From Bin25 sp026709415 (GTDB taxonomy: Bacteria; Bacteroidota; Bacteroidia; Flavobacteriales; Flavobacteriaceae), in assembly GCA_965200045.1 (NCBI GenBank), contig OZ241330.1, forward strand, positions 2,418,001 to 2,482,000: DNA of 64,000 nucleotides, read 5' to 3'. Positions 9,599 to 24,155 of this stretch are shown here, piece by piece. The stretch's first letter is position 1; every line of letters starts with the position of its first letter. A program made the translations under genes and the position numbers. Under the pieces are notes generated by a model. It was not told the DNA's origin. It made no database searches and saw nothing but the letters and a program-made list of their open reading frames with translations.

Positions 9599-9916
9599 AT
9601 GGACAATCAAGTCCAAACTGAATCGTTGAACTACCTAACTAGCCCACCAATTAAAATGAAAAGGAGCCATCAAGTGAAGTTAAATGAACTAACGGAGGCA
9701 TCTAACTGAATGAATCACTCACCATCTAGTGCAAAATGGATGGTAAGAGGTTTTTAATACAATAAGTAACTTTGTTTTCGATAGGGTTATCCGATGAGCA
9801 ATCATCATGTAAAAATTTTTAATTGAAAAACTTTTACGAACTTCCCCTACCCTGGTGGGTTTTTTAAAATTCCGCTCAACAATTGAACATGTATAAGTAA
9901 TTTACGAATATAAAAA
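9599..9916. other. intergenic region, no gene seen
   Basis: About 318 bases between the beta-helix gene and the next membrane protein gene. All frames are interrupted. A C-rich then G-rich stretch followed by six T near 9845-9867 could be a weak terminator, but its stem is imperfect. Nothing else is recognised. Confidence 0.4.
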
Positions 9917-10417
9917 ATGAATTTCATCAACCATACCCTTGAATGGTACAAGGGAGAAGCTTTTGAATCTTTAATTTCTAGTGTTTTTGGTATTCTGCTC
10001 ATCATCGTTGCTCTTTATTCTTGGCGAATGGGAACGACCCAAGGGGCTCATGCTTTAGTCATTCCTTTATTGCTCATTGGTCTCCTCCTTGCGGGGTTTG
10101 GTGGCTATGGCTACTTTAAAAATCAGAATGCTATAAAGCACTTAGAACAAGTTCAACCCAAGGAGATGGCGTCTTTCATTCAATCAGAGAAAGAGCGAGT
10201 GGAGAGTTTTCAATCTTTGTATACGTTTACAAAGTATTTAGCACTGAGCTTGTTTGCTTTGGCCATGATCATTTTCTTTTTTGTAGAAAACAGAAATTGG
10301 CAAGCCATAGCCATCGCTTTCATTATCCTTGGCCTTTCTGGTTTAGTCATTGATTATTTTTCTGAAGAAAGAGCCAATCACTATTATAGTATTATTTTGG
10401 ACTATAGCGAGAACTAG
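9917..10417 (+). CDS. small membrane protein of unknown function, four predicted helices
   Basis: The 166-residue protein has four strongly hydrophobic segments at about 18-37, 45-66, 104-124 and 130-148. A polar loop of about 35 residues (GYFKNQNAIKHLEQVQPKE...) separates helices two and three. No family motif is recognised. The ATG at 9917 is preceded by an A-rich stretch, as is usual in this window. It stands alone, convergent with the rRNA operon. It could be a small stress or envelope protein, but no function is claimed. Confidence 0.7.
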   Translation: MNFINHTLEWYKGEAFESLISSVFGILLIIVALYSWRMGTTQGAHALVIPLLLIGLLLAGFGGYGYFKNQNAIKHLEQVQPKEMASFIQSEKERVESFQSLYTFTKYLALSLFALAMIIFFFVENRNWQAIAIAFIILGLSGLVIDYFSEERANHYYSIILDYSEN

Positions 10418-10600
10418 CCAATGGCATGCCAATAGTTCTTTAATCATCAGCTTGCAGATGAATTTTTGCTTATCTGATGATGATGAATTGGACAAAAGAA
10501 ATGTTTGGGATACTGCTAGCTTGAAATTTATACATTATTGCATTCAGTACATTAGATATTTTATCTGACAAATTACTTCCGAAGAGAACTCAAATAGAAT

Positions 10601-10633
10601 AAAAAAAGTCCCCTAATTTACAACTAGAGGACT
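10601..10633 (-). terminator. rho-independent terminator of the rRNA operon
   Basis: On the minus strand a nine-base stem AGTCCTCTA pairs with TAGGGGACT (one G-U pair) across a loop of about nine bases and runs straight into TTTTTTT. It sits just downstream of the 5S rRNA gene. Confidence 0.88.
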
Positions 10634-10640
10634 CGTAAGA

Positions 10641-10749
10641 AATAGGCGGCGACATACTATCCCACCAAATGGCAGTACCATCTGCGCTAATGGACTTAAC
10701 TTCTCTGTTCGGGATGGGAAGAGGTGTCCCCCATTGCAATAACCACCTA
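10641..10749 (-). rRNA. rrf: 5S ribosomal RNA
   Basis: The minus strand reads AGGTGGTTATTGCAATGGGG at the 5' end, then the conserved CCCGAACAGAGAAG segment and ends near TATGTCGCCGCC. Ends are approximate. It is the last gene of the operon, followed by the terminator. Confidence 0.92.
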
Positions 10750-10834
10750 TAAATGGTTGACCAAACATAGTTTGGTCTTTATGATATGAACTTTGGATAT
10801 GATAACAAGTCAATACAAAATTGAGTAAAAAGAA

Positions 10835-13665
<2,831 letters not shown>

Positions 13666-13792
13666 TTTTGTACTCAAAAAATTGTATTGATTACTATTTG
13701 CTACCGATATTCGATTGCCTGGTGCAATCAAATATCTGTTTTATCCAAAATGTCAAAGAACGTTTAAAGTCATGCCATTGGCATGCCTTGTG

Positions 13793-13866
<74 letters not shown>

Positions 13867-13983
13867 TGTTTTAATCGGTCATATCCAATTCAGCCATTGG
13901 ACTCTGGCTACACCATGTTTTTAAGACTCGCTTTTAAAGCAACCGAAACACTGGAACGTCTCATTTTAAGAAACGGATTCTAG

Positions 13984-14057
13984 TAGTCTCGGGCAGACTC
14001 GAACTGCCGACCTCTACATTATCAGTGTAACGCTCTAACCAGCTGAGCTACGAGACT
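13984..14057 (-). tRNA. tRNA-Ile (anticodon GAT)
   Basis: A 74-base cloverleaf starting AGTCTCGTAGCTCAG. The anticodon loop contains GAT (CTGATAA) and the acceptor stem is AGTCTCG / CGAGACT with discriminator A. CCA is not encoded. It is the first tRNA of the 16S-23S spacer. Confidence 0.97.
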
Positions 14058-14209
14058 GTTTTATTCATGGGTCTTTCCGATCGGTGTATCAATGTCTCAA
14101 ACTTCTTTCATTTTTGAGCTTTACACCACAAACAACTATCCAACAAAAAGATGACAGCGTGTAACTATGGCGAATCTTCACTAAGTCTCTTTCGAAAGTC
14201 AAACTCTAG

Positions 14210-15738
<1,529 letters not shown>

Positions 15739-15849
15739 GTTTTAAATATGTATTTAGTATACAACTTCCGAATATCAAATGCCCTAATGAATCATCTAGT
15801 TACATGTATCTTCCGATACGCGCTGTCATCAAAAATTTCAAAGATCGTA

Positions 15850-15866
15850 TCCCAAAAAATTTGGGA
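15850..15866 (-). other. hairpin in the rRNA leader
   Basis: A perfect seven-base inverted repeat (TCCCAAA / TTTGGGA with a three-base loop) lies immediately downstream of the candidate rRNA -7 element, at or near the predicted transcription start. It may be an RNA 5' hairpin or a protein site. Confidence 0.4.
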
Positions 15867-15869
15867 CTG

Positions 15870-15877
15870 CAAATATA
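15870..15877 (-). promoter_or_regulatory. candidate -7 element of the rRNA operon promoter
   Basis: The minus strand reads TATATTTG, a full match to TAnnTTTG, about 130 bases upstream of the 16S 5' end. No clear TTG -33 element is present at the usual spacing; a TTTCTGAC lies closer. Pattern match. Confidence 0.45.
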
Positions 15878-16035
15878 ATTTCTTTTGTCAGAAATAGACG
15901 CCTGAATTAAAAAAACTTTTAATATCGAATCAAGAAAAAATATTTAATCTGCAACCGCTTGATAACACATTAAAAATCAAAGATTTATTGCGTTTGAAAA
16001 GCCCATTAAATCCAAATGGAAAGATGGCATTCAAA

Positions 16036-17109
16036 TTACTTTAAAAAGAATTTTCCATCTTCTTTAACTATTAAAACGTTATTTGAAAAAGGGCTTTTAG
16101 CCGATAAATTGTAACCCATGTCGTGTTTTTGCATGCTGACGTTAATTTTTTGATGGTCAATCACCAAGTTTGAAATTTTGAGGTCTTTGATTCGACTGGC
16201 AAAACAGTTATGCTCTTTTTGATATTGTTTTTGTGCTCTATATAGCTCATATAAATGCCATTTGATTTTTTCATCTTTTGGAATAGAAAAGGCCTCTAAG
16301 GTTCCCACCACTTTTGATGAAAAATAAACATAACCCCATTTTTCGGGAAGGTGCATATTGATGACCCCGATTGGAGACCAAACCCAATTGTATTCATTTA
16401 CATAAGTGCCATCAGTCCCTTTTTTTCTTGAATAACGATTATTCGTAATCTCATGTTGCCAGTTTACTCTAGAAAAATTCACCCGCCAAAATTTGTCTTT
16501 CGGCACATTATTTTGATAATAAGAAGTTCTTAAATCTTTAAATGGGATGGCTAATTCAACGGTCCAACCACGATCGATATCTTGTGGATTATTCAAAGTA
16601 CCATTGACCTCTATAGCCGATATTAACCCTGTAAACTTCCAATCATTTAAAACTACAGTGGCTTCTCTATACGGTTTAGTTAAAAATAAATCCCAGACTG
16701 TATTGAGGGCATTGATTTCCAATTCGTAGTAATTATGGGTATCCCCGTCAGGGTCTATAAAGACTTCAAAGTCGTTGTTATAAAAAATGACCGCATCATG
16801 CTCTTCGATATCCGCCCAAACATGCGGTTCTTTGATATCAGCTAAAATGTAATAATACTGATCATCCCAAAGCATCTTTACTCTAGTCTGGTATTTGGGT
16901 GTTTTATTGCCTTCAATATCAATAAAATCATTAGTCCATTTGGTTTTTTTCCAAGCCAAATCATCAGCTTTACCATCAATAACGATGGGATGTGGTGTTT
17001 TATACGCTACATATGTCTGTGGGATAATTTCTTGTTTGGATTGGGCAAAAGTCAAACACATGGAGCCACCGAACCCTAGCAAGACATAAGTTGTTATCGA
17101 CATCTTCAT
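16036..17109 (-). CDS. secreted CBM9-like (carbohydrate-binding family 9) protein
   Basis: A 357-residue exported protein. The signal peptide is YVLLGFGGSMCLTFAQS. The core segment from about 38 (PIVIDGKADDLAWKKTKW) to about 240 has the layout of family 9 carbohydrate-binding-like domains: the entry motif with DxxW, then YYILADIKEPH and YNNDFEVFIDPDGD. The C-terminal 110 residues form a charged tail with no recognised domain. It may bind a glycan at the cell surface; the ligand is not known. It stands alone between the rRNA operon and the porin gene, with about 290 bases separating it from the latter. Confidence 0.8.
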   Translation of the reverse strand: MKMSITTYVLLGFGGSMCLTFAQSKQEIIPQTYVAYKTPHPIVIDGKADDLAWKKTKWTNDFIDIEGNKTPKYQTRVKMLWDDQYYYILADIKEPHVWADIEEHDAVIFYNNDFEVFIDPDGDTHNYYELEINALNTVWDLFLTKPYREATVVLNDWKFTGLISAIEVNGTLNNPQDIDRGWTVELAIPFKDLRTSYYQNNVPKDKFWRVNFSRVNWQHEITNNRYSRKKGTDGTYVNEYNWVWSPIGVINMHLPEKWGYVYFSSKVVGTLEAFSIPKDEKIKWHLYELYRAQKQYQKEHNCFASRIKDLKISNLVIDHQKINVSMQKHDMGYNLSAKSPFSNNVLIVKEDGKFFLK

Positions 17110-17397
17110 TTTATTCTAAACGCTTGCTTCATATCAAATAAACTTCAAGTTTTCATAAACGACTATCCACTACTATTATCCTTGATAAACAAACTCCCTT
17201 CATAGAATTAAAGTTAAGCCTTATTGATAGAATTTAAATGTTTTGGATATGAATCAATTGGACTCCAAGAGGACCTTCATCAGGGAATTGAAACGAATCA
17301 ATTGGATTTTAAAGGAGGACCGATGGAGTGATTATTTTTTGCTGACATTAGATTGTACAACATTTTGATTCGGTATTGAATTTACAACGCTGAAAAA

Positions 17398-20007
17398 TCA
17401 CTGGAAAAAATTCCAAATCAAACCAAAGCGAATAATCGAGTCTCTGTAGGGCGTAACTGGATCAGAATAAAAATCGTAAAGTTTTTTATCATCGATGATA
17501 TTTTGTTCAAGCCAGCTTGCGAAATTTTCGATTGTGAAGAATATCCTCGTTTGTTGCACCTTTAAATTCATAAAAACTTCGGCAAGCGGAAATTCACCAA
17601 TTCGAGTGTGATTTTGAACTACAAATTGACCTAATAGTGGATGATGTTGGTTGGCATAAAAATCAGTAAAAAAGCGAAACGATAATCCGGCATTCAACCA
17701 TAACTGTTTGTTAAATAAATGGGAGGAAAACACCAACGAACTTCGAATGAGCCACTTGGGGACATTGATTATCTTATCGGACATTTCAATTGGGGTTTCT
17801 TTTTCAAGGTAATTTAACTGTACTTCTTGAAATTGAACCATATTAACAAAAGAAAACTTTCCTAATGTTAGATTATGTCGAAATCTCACTTTTAAGTAGT
17901 CTATAAGCTCTTCCGACTGATGAGGCTTCACAATCAATGAATTGTATTTATCGTTAATTGAGGCTTCATTAATGAAATAGCCAAAATACTCTAGCCTTGA
18001 ATGAGAGACATCTAAATAACCCCACTGGGGATGATTCCAGTTTATATTAAAAGTCCCTATTTCTTGATTTTCCCAATCAGGATTATTCCAATTATAAGGT
18101 TCATAGGAGCTCGTATACAGATAATAATTAAAATCTAAAGGTCTTGATAGGGATTGATATCTGATTTTAAGGTTTGTCCCCCAAATCAATTCTCGGGAAA
18201 ACTCTAATCCATAATGCTGGGTGGAAAATTTGGGTTCTAATGAATTTACATAAAAAGCATGCAGATGATTTTTTTGGAAATCTAGTTGCCAATCTAGATG
18301 ATAATGGGTCTGATTCCCCTTATTGGCCATCGATTTCAATTCCATTTCGGTCGTGTCTTCTTGATCTTGGGTCGCCTCATCGGTTTGATTGTTATTTGAA
18401 GGTGAATTATTTTCTCTGGAGTCAGAGAAAATATAATCCCAAGAACGGAAATGTAGATTGAATTTGAATTTTCCATAATGGTTAAAGTCTAGTTGACTAA
18501 ATACTTGATGTTCTGCTGTATCAAAATCAATACGGTCTGTGATTTCACCTGATCCCGATTGTTCTTTTCGATTGCCAAAATAATCCGATGATTTGCTTAA
18601 TGTGAAATCATAATACTTGCGTTCTTGAGTATAATTATAACCCAGTTCTAAAAGATATTTGGTGCCGCCTTTTTGTTGAGGAATAAATCGAAATAGGGGT
18701 TCAATAAATGTGCGTTTGCCTCCTAAATTGTTATTCCCTTCAATCGATGTCTCTAATATGGATCGATCCAAAAATTCGTCTCGTTTAATTAGAACGACTT
18801 CTCCATTTTCATCTATAACAGGCCTTCCATTTTCATCTCCCTGAGGATAATAAGGGGCGTTGACATAATAGTAATCGGAAGTCGTTGTTAACCCACCATT
18901 GACTTGGTTTTCAATGAGTTGAGTGGCATAATGAACTCTTAGGCGAAATCTTTCAGAATAATTTTGATATTGGGTACTCATTCTAAACTGTGAACTGGCA
19001 CTTCGAGCCGAAACATATTTACCCAACGAACGAAATCCTTTAAAGCCGACATAAATATTGAATTTAGGAGAAGTATTTACGGCGAGCTGGGCATCCAAAT
19101 GGTGACCTTGTTCAAAAGTTGTTTTAAAAAACAAATCCGTCAGTGGGCTAGGGACATGGAAGTAAGGAATATCTTCTTTTTCAACATAGCTATAGTGCTT
19201 GTTCAGAGCTCCCATAGCTGGACTGATGTTCAAAGACATAAAATCATACCCTAATTTATTGTACCCTTGTCCCATATTAGGTAATGGTAATAATTCGAAA
19301 TAGTCTGTTTTTAAGGCATTGAATTTGTAATGATCATCTATACTCAAAGTGGTATCAACGGCGACATCTCTTCCATCAATAAACCGAAAACGATAGTCGT
19401 CAATCGTTACTGAATCCATCGGCTTGATGTATGGAATGATTCTTTTATTTCTTTTTCGTTTGACTTGACTGGCACTTAATGAATCTTGTAATTGAGATGC
19501 TTGATCCCAATCATTGGCAGCTTGTTTTGATTGATCTTCTGTTTGAGGAATCGTATCATTTTTTGAGGGTTGGTCAAGTTCTGTAGCAAGATTTTCAATT
19601 GAATTCAATTCAGTTTTTGGCAGAATTTTGTCAACACTTGGGAAATTTTGGTCGATGGAATCGACTTCCATTTTACTTTCTATCCATTGCGTGGTTTCGG
19701 GTATGCTATCTAAAGCATTTGGAATAGAATCTTTAGAGAATCGATCATATGGGTGTATTGAGTGAACTCTTAATCCTTCTTTAGTGTTTAGACCATATTG
19801 TGACTCTTTTTCATTTTTAGACACCTTAGAATATAAATCTACCAGACCAGTGTTTTTTGCACGTGAATTAAAATTTGATATATTGTTGATTTCAAAGAAG
19901 AAATCAGGTTGAGCTATTACTATTTTAGTGTTTTGATTCTGTGAGTAAAAACTTCCATTCAAGGTGGTCATGGAAGCAAGAAAAAAAACCAAAATTATTC
20001 TGAGCAT
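17398..20007 (-). CDS. putative porin (Bacteroidota outer membrane beta-barrel)
   Basis: An 869-residue protein with a signal peptide (MLRIILVFFLASMTTLNGSF), a long polar low-complexity region to about residue 190 rich in Ser, Asp and Gln, then a region to the C-terminus dominated by alternating aromatic strands, for example HYATQLIENQVNGG, LELGYNYTQERKYYDF and FSFVNMVQFQEVQLNY. It ends in phenylalanine-rich IWNFFQ. The layout is that of the 'putative porin' family found widely in Bacteroidota. Substrate is unknown. ATG 20007 is the first Met. Confidence 0.8.
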   Translation of the reverse strand: MLRIILVFFLASMTTLNGSFYSQNQNTKIVIAQPDFFFEINNISNFNSRAKNTGLVDLYSKVSKNEKESQYGLNTKEGLRVHSIHPYDRFSKDSIPNALDSIPETTQWIESKMEVDSIDQNFPSVDKILPKTELNSIENLATELDQPSKNDTIPQTEDQSKQAANDWDQASQLQDSLSASQVKRKRNKRIIPYIKPMDSVTIDDYRFRFIDGRDVAVDTTLSIDDHYKFNALKTDYFELLPLPNMGQGYNKLGYDFMSLNISPAMGALNKHYSYVEKEDIPYFHVPSPLTDLFFKTTFEQGHHLDAQLAVNTSPKFNIYVGFKGFRSLGKYVSARSASSQFRMSTQYQNYSERFRLRVHYATQLIENQVNGGLTTTSDYYYVNAPYYPQGDENGRPVIDENGEVVLIKRDEFLDRSILETSIEGNNNLGGKRTFIEPLFRFIPQQKGGTKYLLELGYNYTQERKYYDFTLSKSSDYFGNRKEQSGSGEITDRIDFDTAEHQVFSQLDFNHYGKFKFNLHFRSWDYIFSDSRENNSPSNNNQTDEATQDQEDTTEMELKSMANKGNQTHYHLDWQLDFQKNHLHAFYVNSLEPKFSTQHYGLEFSRELIWGTNLKIRYQSLSRPLDFNYYLYTSSYEPYNWNNPDWENQEIGTFNINWNHPQWGYLDVSHSRLEYFGYFINEASINDKYNSLIVKPHQSEELIDYLKVRFRHNLTLGKFSFVNMVQFQEVQLNYLEKETPIEMSDKIINVPKWLIRSSLVFSSHLFNKQLWLNAGLSFRFFTDFYANQHHPLLGQFVVQNHTRIGEFPLAEVFMNLKVQQTRIFFTIENFASWLEQNIIDDKKLYDFYSDPVTPYRDSIIRFGLIWNFFQ

Positions 20008-20048
20008 GCATCAAAATAAAGTCGTACGAAAGTAAAATAAAATCTGTC

Positions 20049-20669
20049 TTGACACGTTTAAAACCTAGTTCTTTATCCATTCTAAAACAAAGTACAGAAC
20101 TTTTGGATTTTCCTTTTGATGGCCTCGTAGCTGGTATCGATGAAGCAGGAAGGGGAGCCATCGCTGGGCCGGTTACTGCAGCTGTAGTCATTCTTTCTAA
20201 AAATCATGATATTAAAACTATTGATGATTCTAAGCGATTGACCCCTTCTAGAAGAGAAAAAATCAGAAAAATCATCGAAAAACAAGCTCTTTATTGGAGT
20301 GTTGCTCATGTTGGAGTCGATGAAATTGACCTTCAAAATATTTTAAAGGCCACCTTCATGGCCATGCACCAAGCCATTGGTCAATTAAAAATAAATCCTG
20401 ACTTGTTACTGGTCGATGGAAATCGGTTTTTACCCTATAAAGATCTAAAATATGAATGCATTGTTAAAGGGGATCAAAAATATAAACTCATCGCCGCAGC
20501 CTCTATTTTAGCTAAAACTCATCGCGATTTATTGATGAAAAATTTACATCAACAACATCCAGAGTATCATTGGTTACAAAATAAAGGATACCCGACACCT
20601 CAACACAAAATTGCCGTCAAAAAAAATGGCCTTAGCCCGTGGCATCGAAAATCATTTCAATGCACTTAA
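20049..20669 (+). CDS. rnhB: ribonuclease HII
   Basis: Cleaves the RNA strand of RNA-DNA hybrids and removes single ribonucleotides from DNA. The catalytic signature GIDEAGRGAIAGPV is at 28-41, followed by DDSKRLTPSRRE, LLVDGNRF with the second catalytic Asp, and HRDLLM. At 206 residues it is a normal RnhB. The start is TTG at 20049; no in-frame ATG precedes the GIDEAGRG motif. The next gene starts two bases after its stop. Confidence 0.95.
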   Translation: MTRLKPSSLSILKQSTELLDFPFDGLVAGIDEAGRGAIAGPVTAAVVILSKNHDIKTIDDSKRLTPSRREKIRKIIEKQALYWSVAHVGVDEIDLQNILKATFMAMHQAIGQLKINPDLLLVDGNRFLPYKDLKYECIVKGDQKYKLIAAASILAKTHRDLLMKNLHQQHPEYHWLQNKGYPTPQHKIAVKKNGLSPWHRKSFQCT

Positions 20670-20670
20670 G

Positions 20671-23169
20671 ATGCTTAGATTCTTAAATAATCGGTTTTTT
20701 TGTATCAAATTCATTGGTATCATCATGAGTAATGCTTGGCTACTGCTCCTATGGAATTGTGAAGCATCAAACCTCAAAAAAAATAAACTGTACAATTATT
20801 CTCCCAATAATACATTTCAAATTTTGAATATCAATAGTCTTTCCGTATTGAATAAAGCTATTGAAGAAAACCCAAAATTGGAAATTGCCTTTAATGCTAT
20901 TCCTGAAATAAAAACAACGATTGAAAATTTTATACCAAAAGAAATCAAAGGGCCAATCGTTGTTTTTTTTAGTCGAGAATTATTAGATGAAATGGTGATC
21001 TCGGTTGCATTTGATGGGGAACAAAATCGAAACTTTAAATTTCAAGTAATTGATAAGCTACAATACGAAGATCGGAATATAGAAGTGATTGATTATCGAG
21101 GAACTTCCTATATCACTCAACTAGATCAAGCCATGTTTTATACCAATTCGTTGATGACCATGGAAAATGTCATAAGAAATCATACTGCCGGATATAGTGG
21201 TATTAATTCCACAGCGTTTGATTTGCAAGTCAAATCATTAGAATCAGACCCTTTAGTTAAATTAATTTACCGTTCCAATGAAAGGCATCAAACCTTATTG
21301 CCTTCATTACCTCTTTTCCCCGAAATTGAATTGGATTGGACCCAAATGAGTTTGTTTGAAGAAAATGGAGAAATTTATTTTCAAATCAATAGAGTCTTTG
21401 ATCATCTTTCAATCAACAGATTGCATTTGTTCAAAGAGCTGCCCAAAGTCAAGTTAAAAACAAAAGAAGTCTGCCCAATGGATGCAGAGTTACACTTTGC
21501 CATTGGGATCCCCGATTATAGAATACTAGAAGCCAATTATAACACCTATATCAGGCGTTTTAACTTAGAATTATTAGAAGTTGACTTTTCATCTTGGAAA
21601 AACTTAAAAGAAATTGGGTTCTTCTCTCACAATGGAAACACAGCCTTAGCCTTACGTTTTTCCAACAATAATGCCCTCAATTCAGAATTAATTCCACTAG
21701 AATCCCAACTAGAACCGCTAGGAAATTATCCTTTATATGAGGTGGGTATTCCCAAACATCAAATGCATTTCTTTAAAAATTTGGGATTCCAAAGTGAACT
21801 AAAGTACATGACCATTGTCAATGAATACCTCATCTATTCAGAAGACTCGAGTTTTCTTGAAAAAATCACAAATCATTATGAATTGGAACAGACATTGAAA
21901 AAACAAATGGATTTATATAATCTCAGTAGAACCGTTGAAAAAAAACAATCTTTTGTTTGGATTGCCAACACCAATCGATTGATTCAGCATTTGTTAGAAA
22001 ATGAGGTCATCGACTTTAAACAGATTCTCGAACTTTTACCCACGGCCAACATTCCATATTCTAAAGTGAGTGCAGATGTTAGCGAAGATCAAATCATAAC
22101 TCAAACCAGTTTTCCAGCGATTGATTTAAAAACAACCTATTCCAAACATCTAAAATCCAGTATTTACCATCCTAATTTAATATCTAGAGCTCCCCAATGG
22201 ATATCAAAATTTGATAATGAACATCAAATTGTTTTCCAAGATTCAATGAATATTTTAAATGTACTCGATATCGATGGTCATATAAAACTCGACATTTTAG
22301 TAGATGCTTCTTTGACCAGTTCTGTATTTGAAAGTACCAACCACAACAATTCAAAAAATTTGGTGTTTAGAACCAAACAGGATATTTATTTTGTTGATTT
22401 AGAATCCGGAGATTTGGATAAGAGAAATATCACTTCTTTCATTCCATCGAGCACTTATCTCATCGAGCGTCAGTACAATGATCAAAAAGGTAAAAACTTT
22501 TATACCATCGATGATAATATCATTCAAAAATTTGATCAAAGCAATAATAAATTCACCATTGAAGGGTATCAATTAAAAAGTAGTTTGCTTGAAAAACCTT
22601 CGATTGTTAAAATTCACGATCAACACTATTTTGTTTTTCGCTATGCATCTGGTAATGTAGAAATTGTGGATTACAATACGTTGGACGTCATTCCTTTTTC
22701 AGAAGCTGTATCTACTGGTTCGAAAGGGATCATCACTTATCAAAATCAATTTGGGTTTATTGACCTATCGGGAAATCTTGTTTTATTTGATATTCAAGGA
22801 AAAAAGAACTTTCATCCTATTCAAATTGAACCCAATGGTTGTATTCAAAGTTTGGATGAATATTTGGTATACATTTCAGGAAACGATTTGTTCCTAAACA
22901 ATAAAATCATAGACATGCCATCGGGAGATTACTCATGTCCAATCATCCTAAATACGCCTTTTGGAAAAATAGTAGGGATAATGGATCAAGAAAATCATCG
23001 GTATTATCTTTTCAATCAAAAAGGCAGTCGAATCCCCGGTTTTCCGGTGAAAACCTTGGTTCCCTTGGATATTATTTATGACCAAACTGACCAAAGAATT
23101 AAACTGATCGGGTTAATTGATAACAAGACAATCGGTCTTTATGAATTAACAGCTTTAGATATCCATTGA
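20671..23169 (+). CDS. large exported protein of unknown function
   Basis: About 832 residues from ATG 20671, just after the rnhB stop; a longer reading from 20611 lies inside rnhB and is unlikely. The first 30 residues contain a hydrophobic segment (FFCIKFIGIIMSNAWLLLLWNC) suggesting export, with a Cys that might be lipidated, although the lipobox is poor. The middle (about 40-500) is a mixed fold with no known motif. The C-terminal part has spaced repeats of the type VFRTKQDIYFVDLESGD and FRYASGNVEIVDYNT, with beta-propeller-like periodicity, ending in a conserved-looking segment (GSRIPGFPVKTLVP). Function unknown; it overlaps the convergent lipB gene by 31 bases. Confidence 0.7.
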   Translation: MLRFLNNRFFCIKFIGIIMSNAWLLLLWNCEASNLKKNKLYNYSPNNTFQILNINSLSVLNKAIEENPKLEIAFNAIPEIKTTIENFIPKEIKGPIVVFFSRELLDEMVISVAFDGEQNRNFKFQVIDKLQYEDRNIEVIDYRGTSYITQLDQAMFYTNSLMTMENVIRNHTAGYSGINSTAFDLQVKSLESDPLVKLIYRSNERHQTLLPSLPLFPEIELDWTQMSLFEENGEIYFQINRVFDHLSINRLHLFKELPKVKLKTKEVCPMDAELHFAIGIPDYRILEANYNTYIRRFNLELLEVDFSSWKNLKEIGFFSHNGNTALALRFSNNNALNSELIPLESQLEPLGNYPLYEVGIPKHQMHFFKNLGFQSELKYMTIVNEYLIYSEDSSFLEKITNHYELEQTLKKQMDLYNLSRTVEKKQSFVWIANTNRLIQHLLENEVIDFKQILELLPTANIPYSKVSADVSEDQIITQTSFPAIDLKTTYSKHLKSSIYHPNLISRAPQWISKFDNEHQIVFQDSMNILNVLDIDGHIKLDILVDASLTSSVFESTNHNNSKNLVFRTKQDIYFVDLESGDLDKRNITSFIPSSTYLIERQYNDQKGKNFYTIDDNIIQKFDQSNNKFTIEGYQLKSSLLEKPSIVKIHDQHYFVFRYASGNVEIVDYNTLDVIPFSEAVSTGSKGIITYQNQFGFIDLSGNLVLFDIQGKKNFHPIQIEPNGCIQSLDEYLVYISGNDLFLNNKIIDMPSGDYSCPIILNTPFGKIVGIMDQENHRYYLFNQKGSRIPGFPVKTLVPLDIIYDQTDQRIKLIGLIDNKTIGLYELTALDIH

Positions 23170-23858
23170 AGATTGAAGTGTTGACTAAAATTCAGTTCCA
23201 ATAGTTCTTTGACTTGAGATACGCTGATGTTCTGACCCAATTCACGTTCTATAGAGGTTACTCCTTTGTCTGAAATCCCACAAGGGATGATATGATTAAA
23301 ATAGGATAAATCAGTATTCACATTCAATGCAAAACCATGCATTGTTACCCAACGACTGGTTCGAATACCAATGGCGGCAATTTTTTTAGGCGTCTTGGTT
23401 CCAATCCATACGCCGGTTCCTCCTTGACTTCTTTTAGATTGAATATCATAATGTTCTAAGGTGTCAATGATGCTCTGCTCAATTTTTCTCAAGTATCGAT
23501 GAATGTCGGTAAAAAAATTTTCTAAATCTAAAATCGGATAGCCTACAATTTGACCCGGTCCATGATAGGTGATATCTCCCCCACGATTTGTGTGGTAAAA
23601 CGAAATGTTTTTGGCTTTCAATTGCTCTTTTTGCAAAAGTAAATTGGTCATTTGACCCCTTCGGCCGATGGTATACACCGGGGGATGTTCAACCCATAAA
23701 AAGTAGTTTTTTGTTTTTTTTTGTTTGTCCGGGTTTCGACGGTTATAAACTTTGGTTTCAATGATGGAGTCAAGCAATTTTTGTTGGTAATCCCAACATT
23801 TTGCATAGGACATACGTCCCAAATCAATACATTCAACAGAAGTGTTTTTCAATACCAA
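23139..23858 (-). CDS. lipB: octanoyltransferase LipB
   Basis: Transfers octanoyl groups from acyl-carrier protein to the lipoyl domains of 2-oxoacid dehydrogenases. Signatures: RGGDITYHGPGQIVGYPILD near 97-116, the Lys-containing TPKKIAAIGIR near 155-165, and the catalytic Cys in IPCGISDKG. The 239-residue length fits. The start is TTG at 23858, because the family N-terminus (CIDLGRMSYAKCWDYQ) precedes the first ATG. It overlaps the convergent upstream gene by 31 bases. LipA is not in the window. Confidence 0.93.
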   Translation of the reverse strand: MVLKNTSVECIDLGRMSYAKCWDYQQKLLDSIIETKVYNRRNPDKQKKTKNYFLWVEHPPVYTIGRRGQMTNLLLQKEQLKAKNISFYHTNRGGDITYHGPGQIVGYPILDLENFFTDIHRYLRKIEQSIIDTLEHYDIQSKRSQGGTGVWIGTKTPKKIAAIGIRTSRWVTMHGFALNVNTDLSYFNHIIPCGISDKGVTSIERELGQNISVSQVKELLELNFSQHFNLQWISKAVNS

Positions 23859-24155
23859 ATGGTTCTACTATGGTGGTTTACTATCTTGTTGAATCCATTT
23901 ATTTTCATTAAATCCAACTAGAACTTTAGCGAGGCGTAAAATTACATTAATGTGATAATCATTAAACGTGGCATTCCCTTCCATGTCATATACATTTTTC
24001 AATCATGAGATTGTTGAGATGACAGTAAAAAATTAAAATTTGACACATGGCATAATTTAGGCTTCACGGGGGTAGAGTTAATGCTGGCGTTGTTATGAGA
24101 TATCCTATTTTAAATAATTGAGCTGAACATCTAATTTTGCGCATAATTTGATTTT
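23859..24155. other. intergenic region between lipB and lysS
   Basis: About 297 bases with no open frame of note. It holds the candidate lysS promoter at its right end; no RNA gene is recognised. Confidence 0.4.
24132..24139 (+). promoter_or_regulatory. candidate -7 element of the lysS promoter
   Basis: TAATTTTG is a full match to TAnnTTTG, 16 bases before the lysS ATG. No clear -33 TTG is present at the usual spacing. Pattern match. Confidence 0.4.

Noticed and set aside
10350..10568. 72-codon plus-strand frame overlapping the end of the four-helix membrane protein
   Set aside because: It overlaps the real gene in another frame, then runs through AT-rich DNA, and has no motif.
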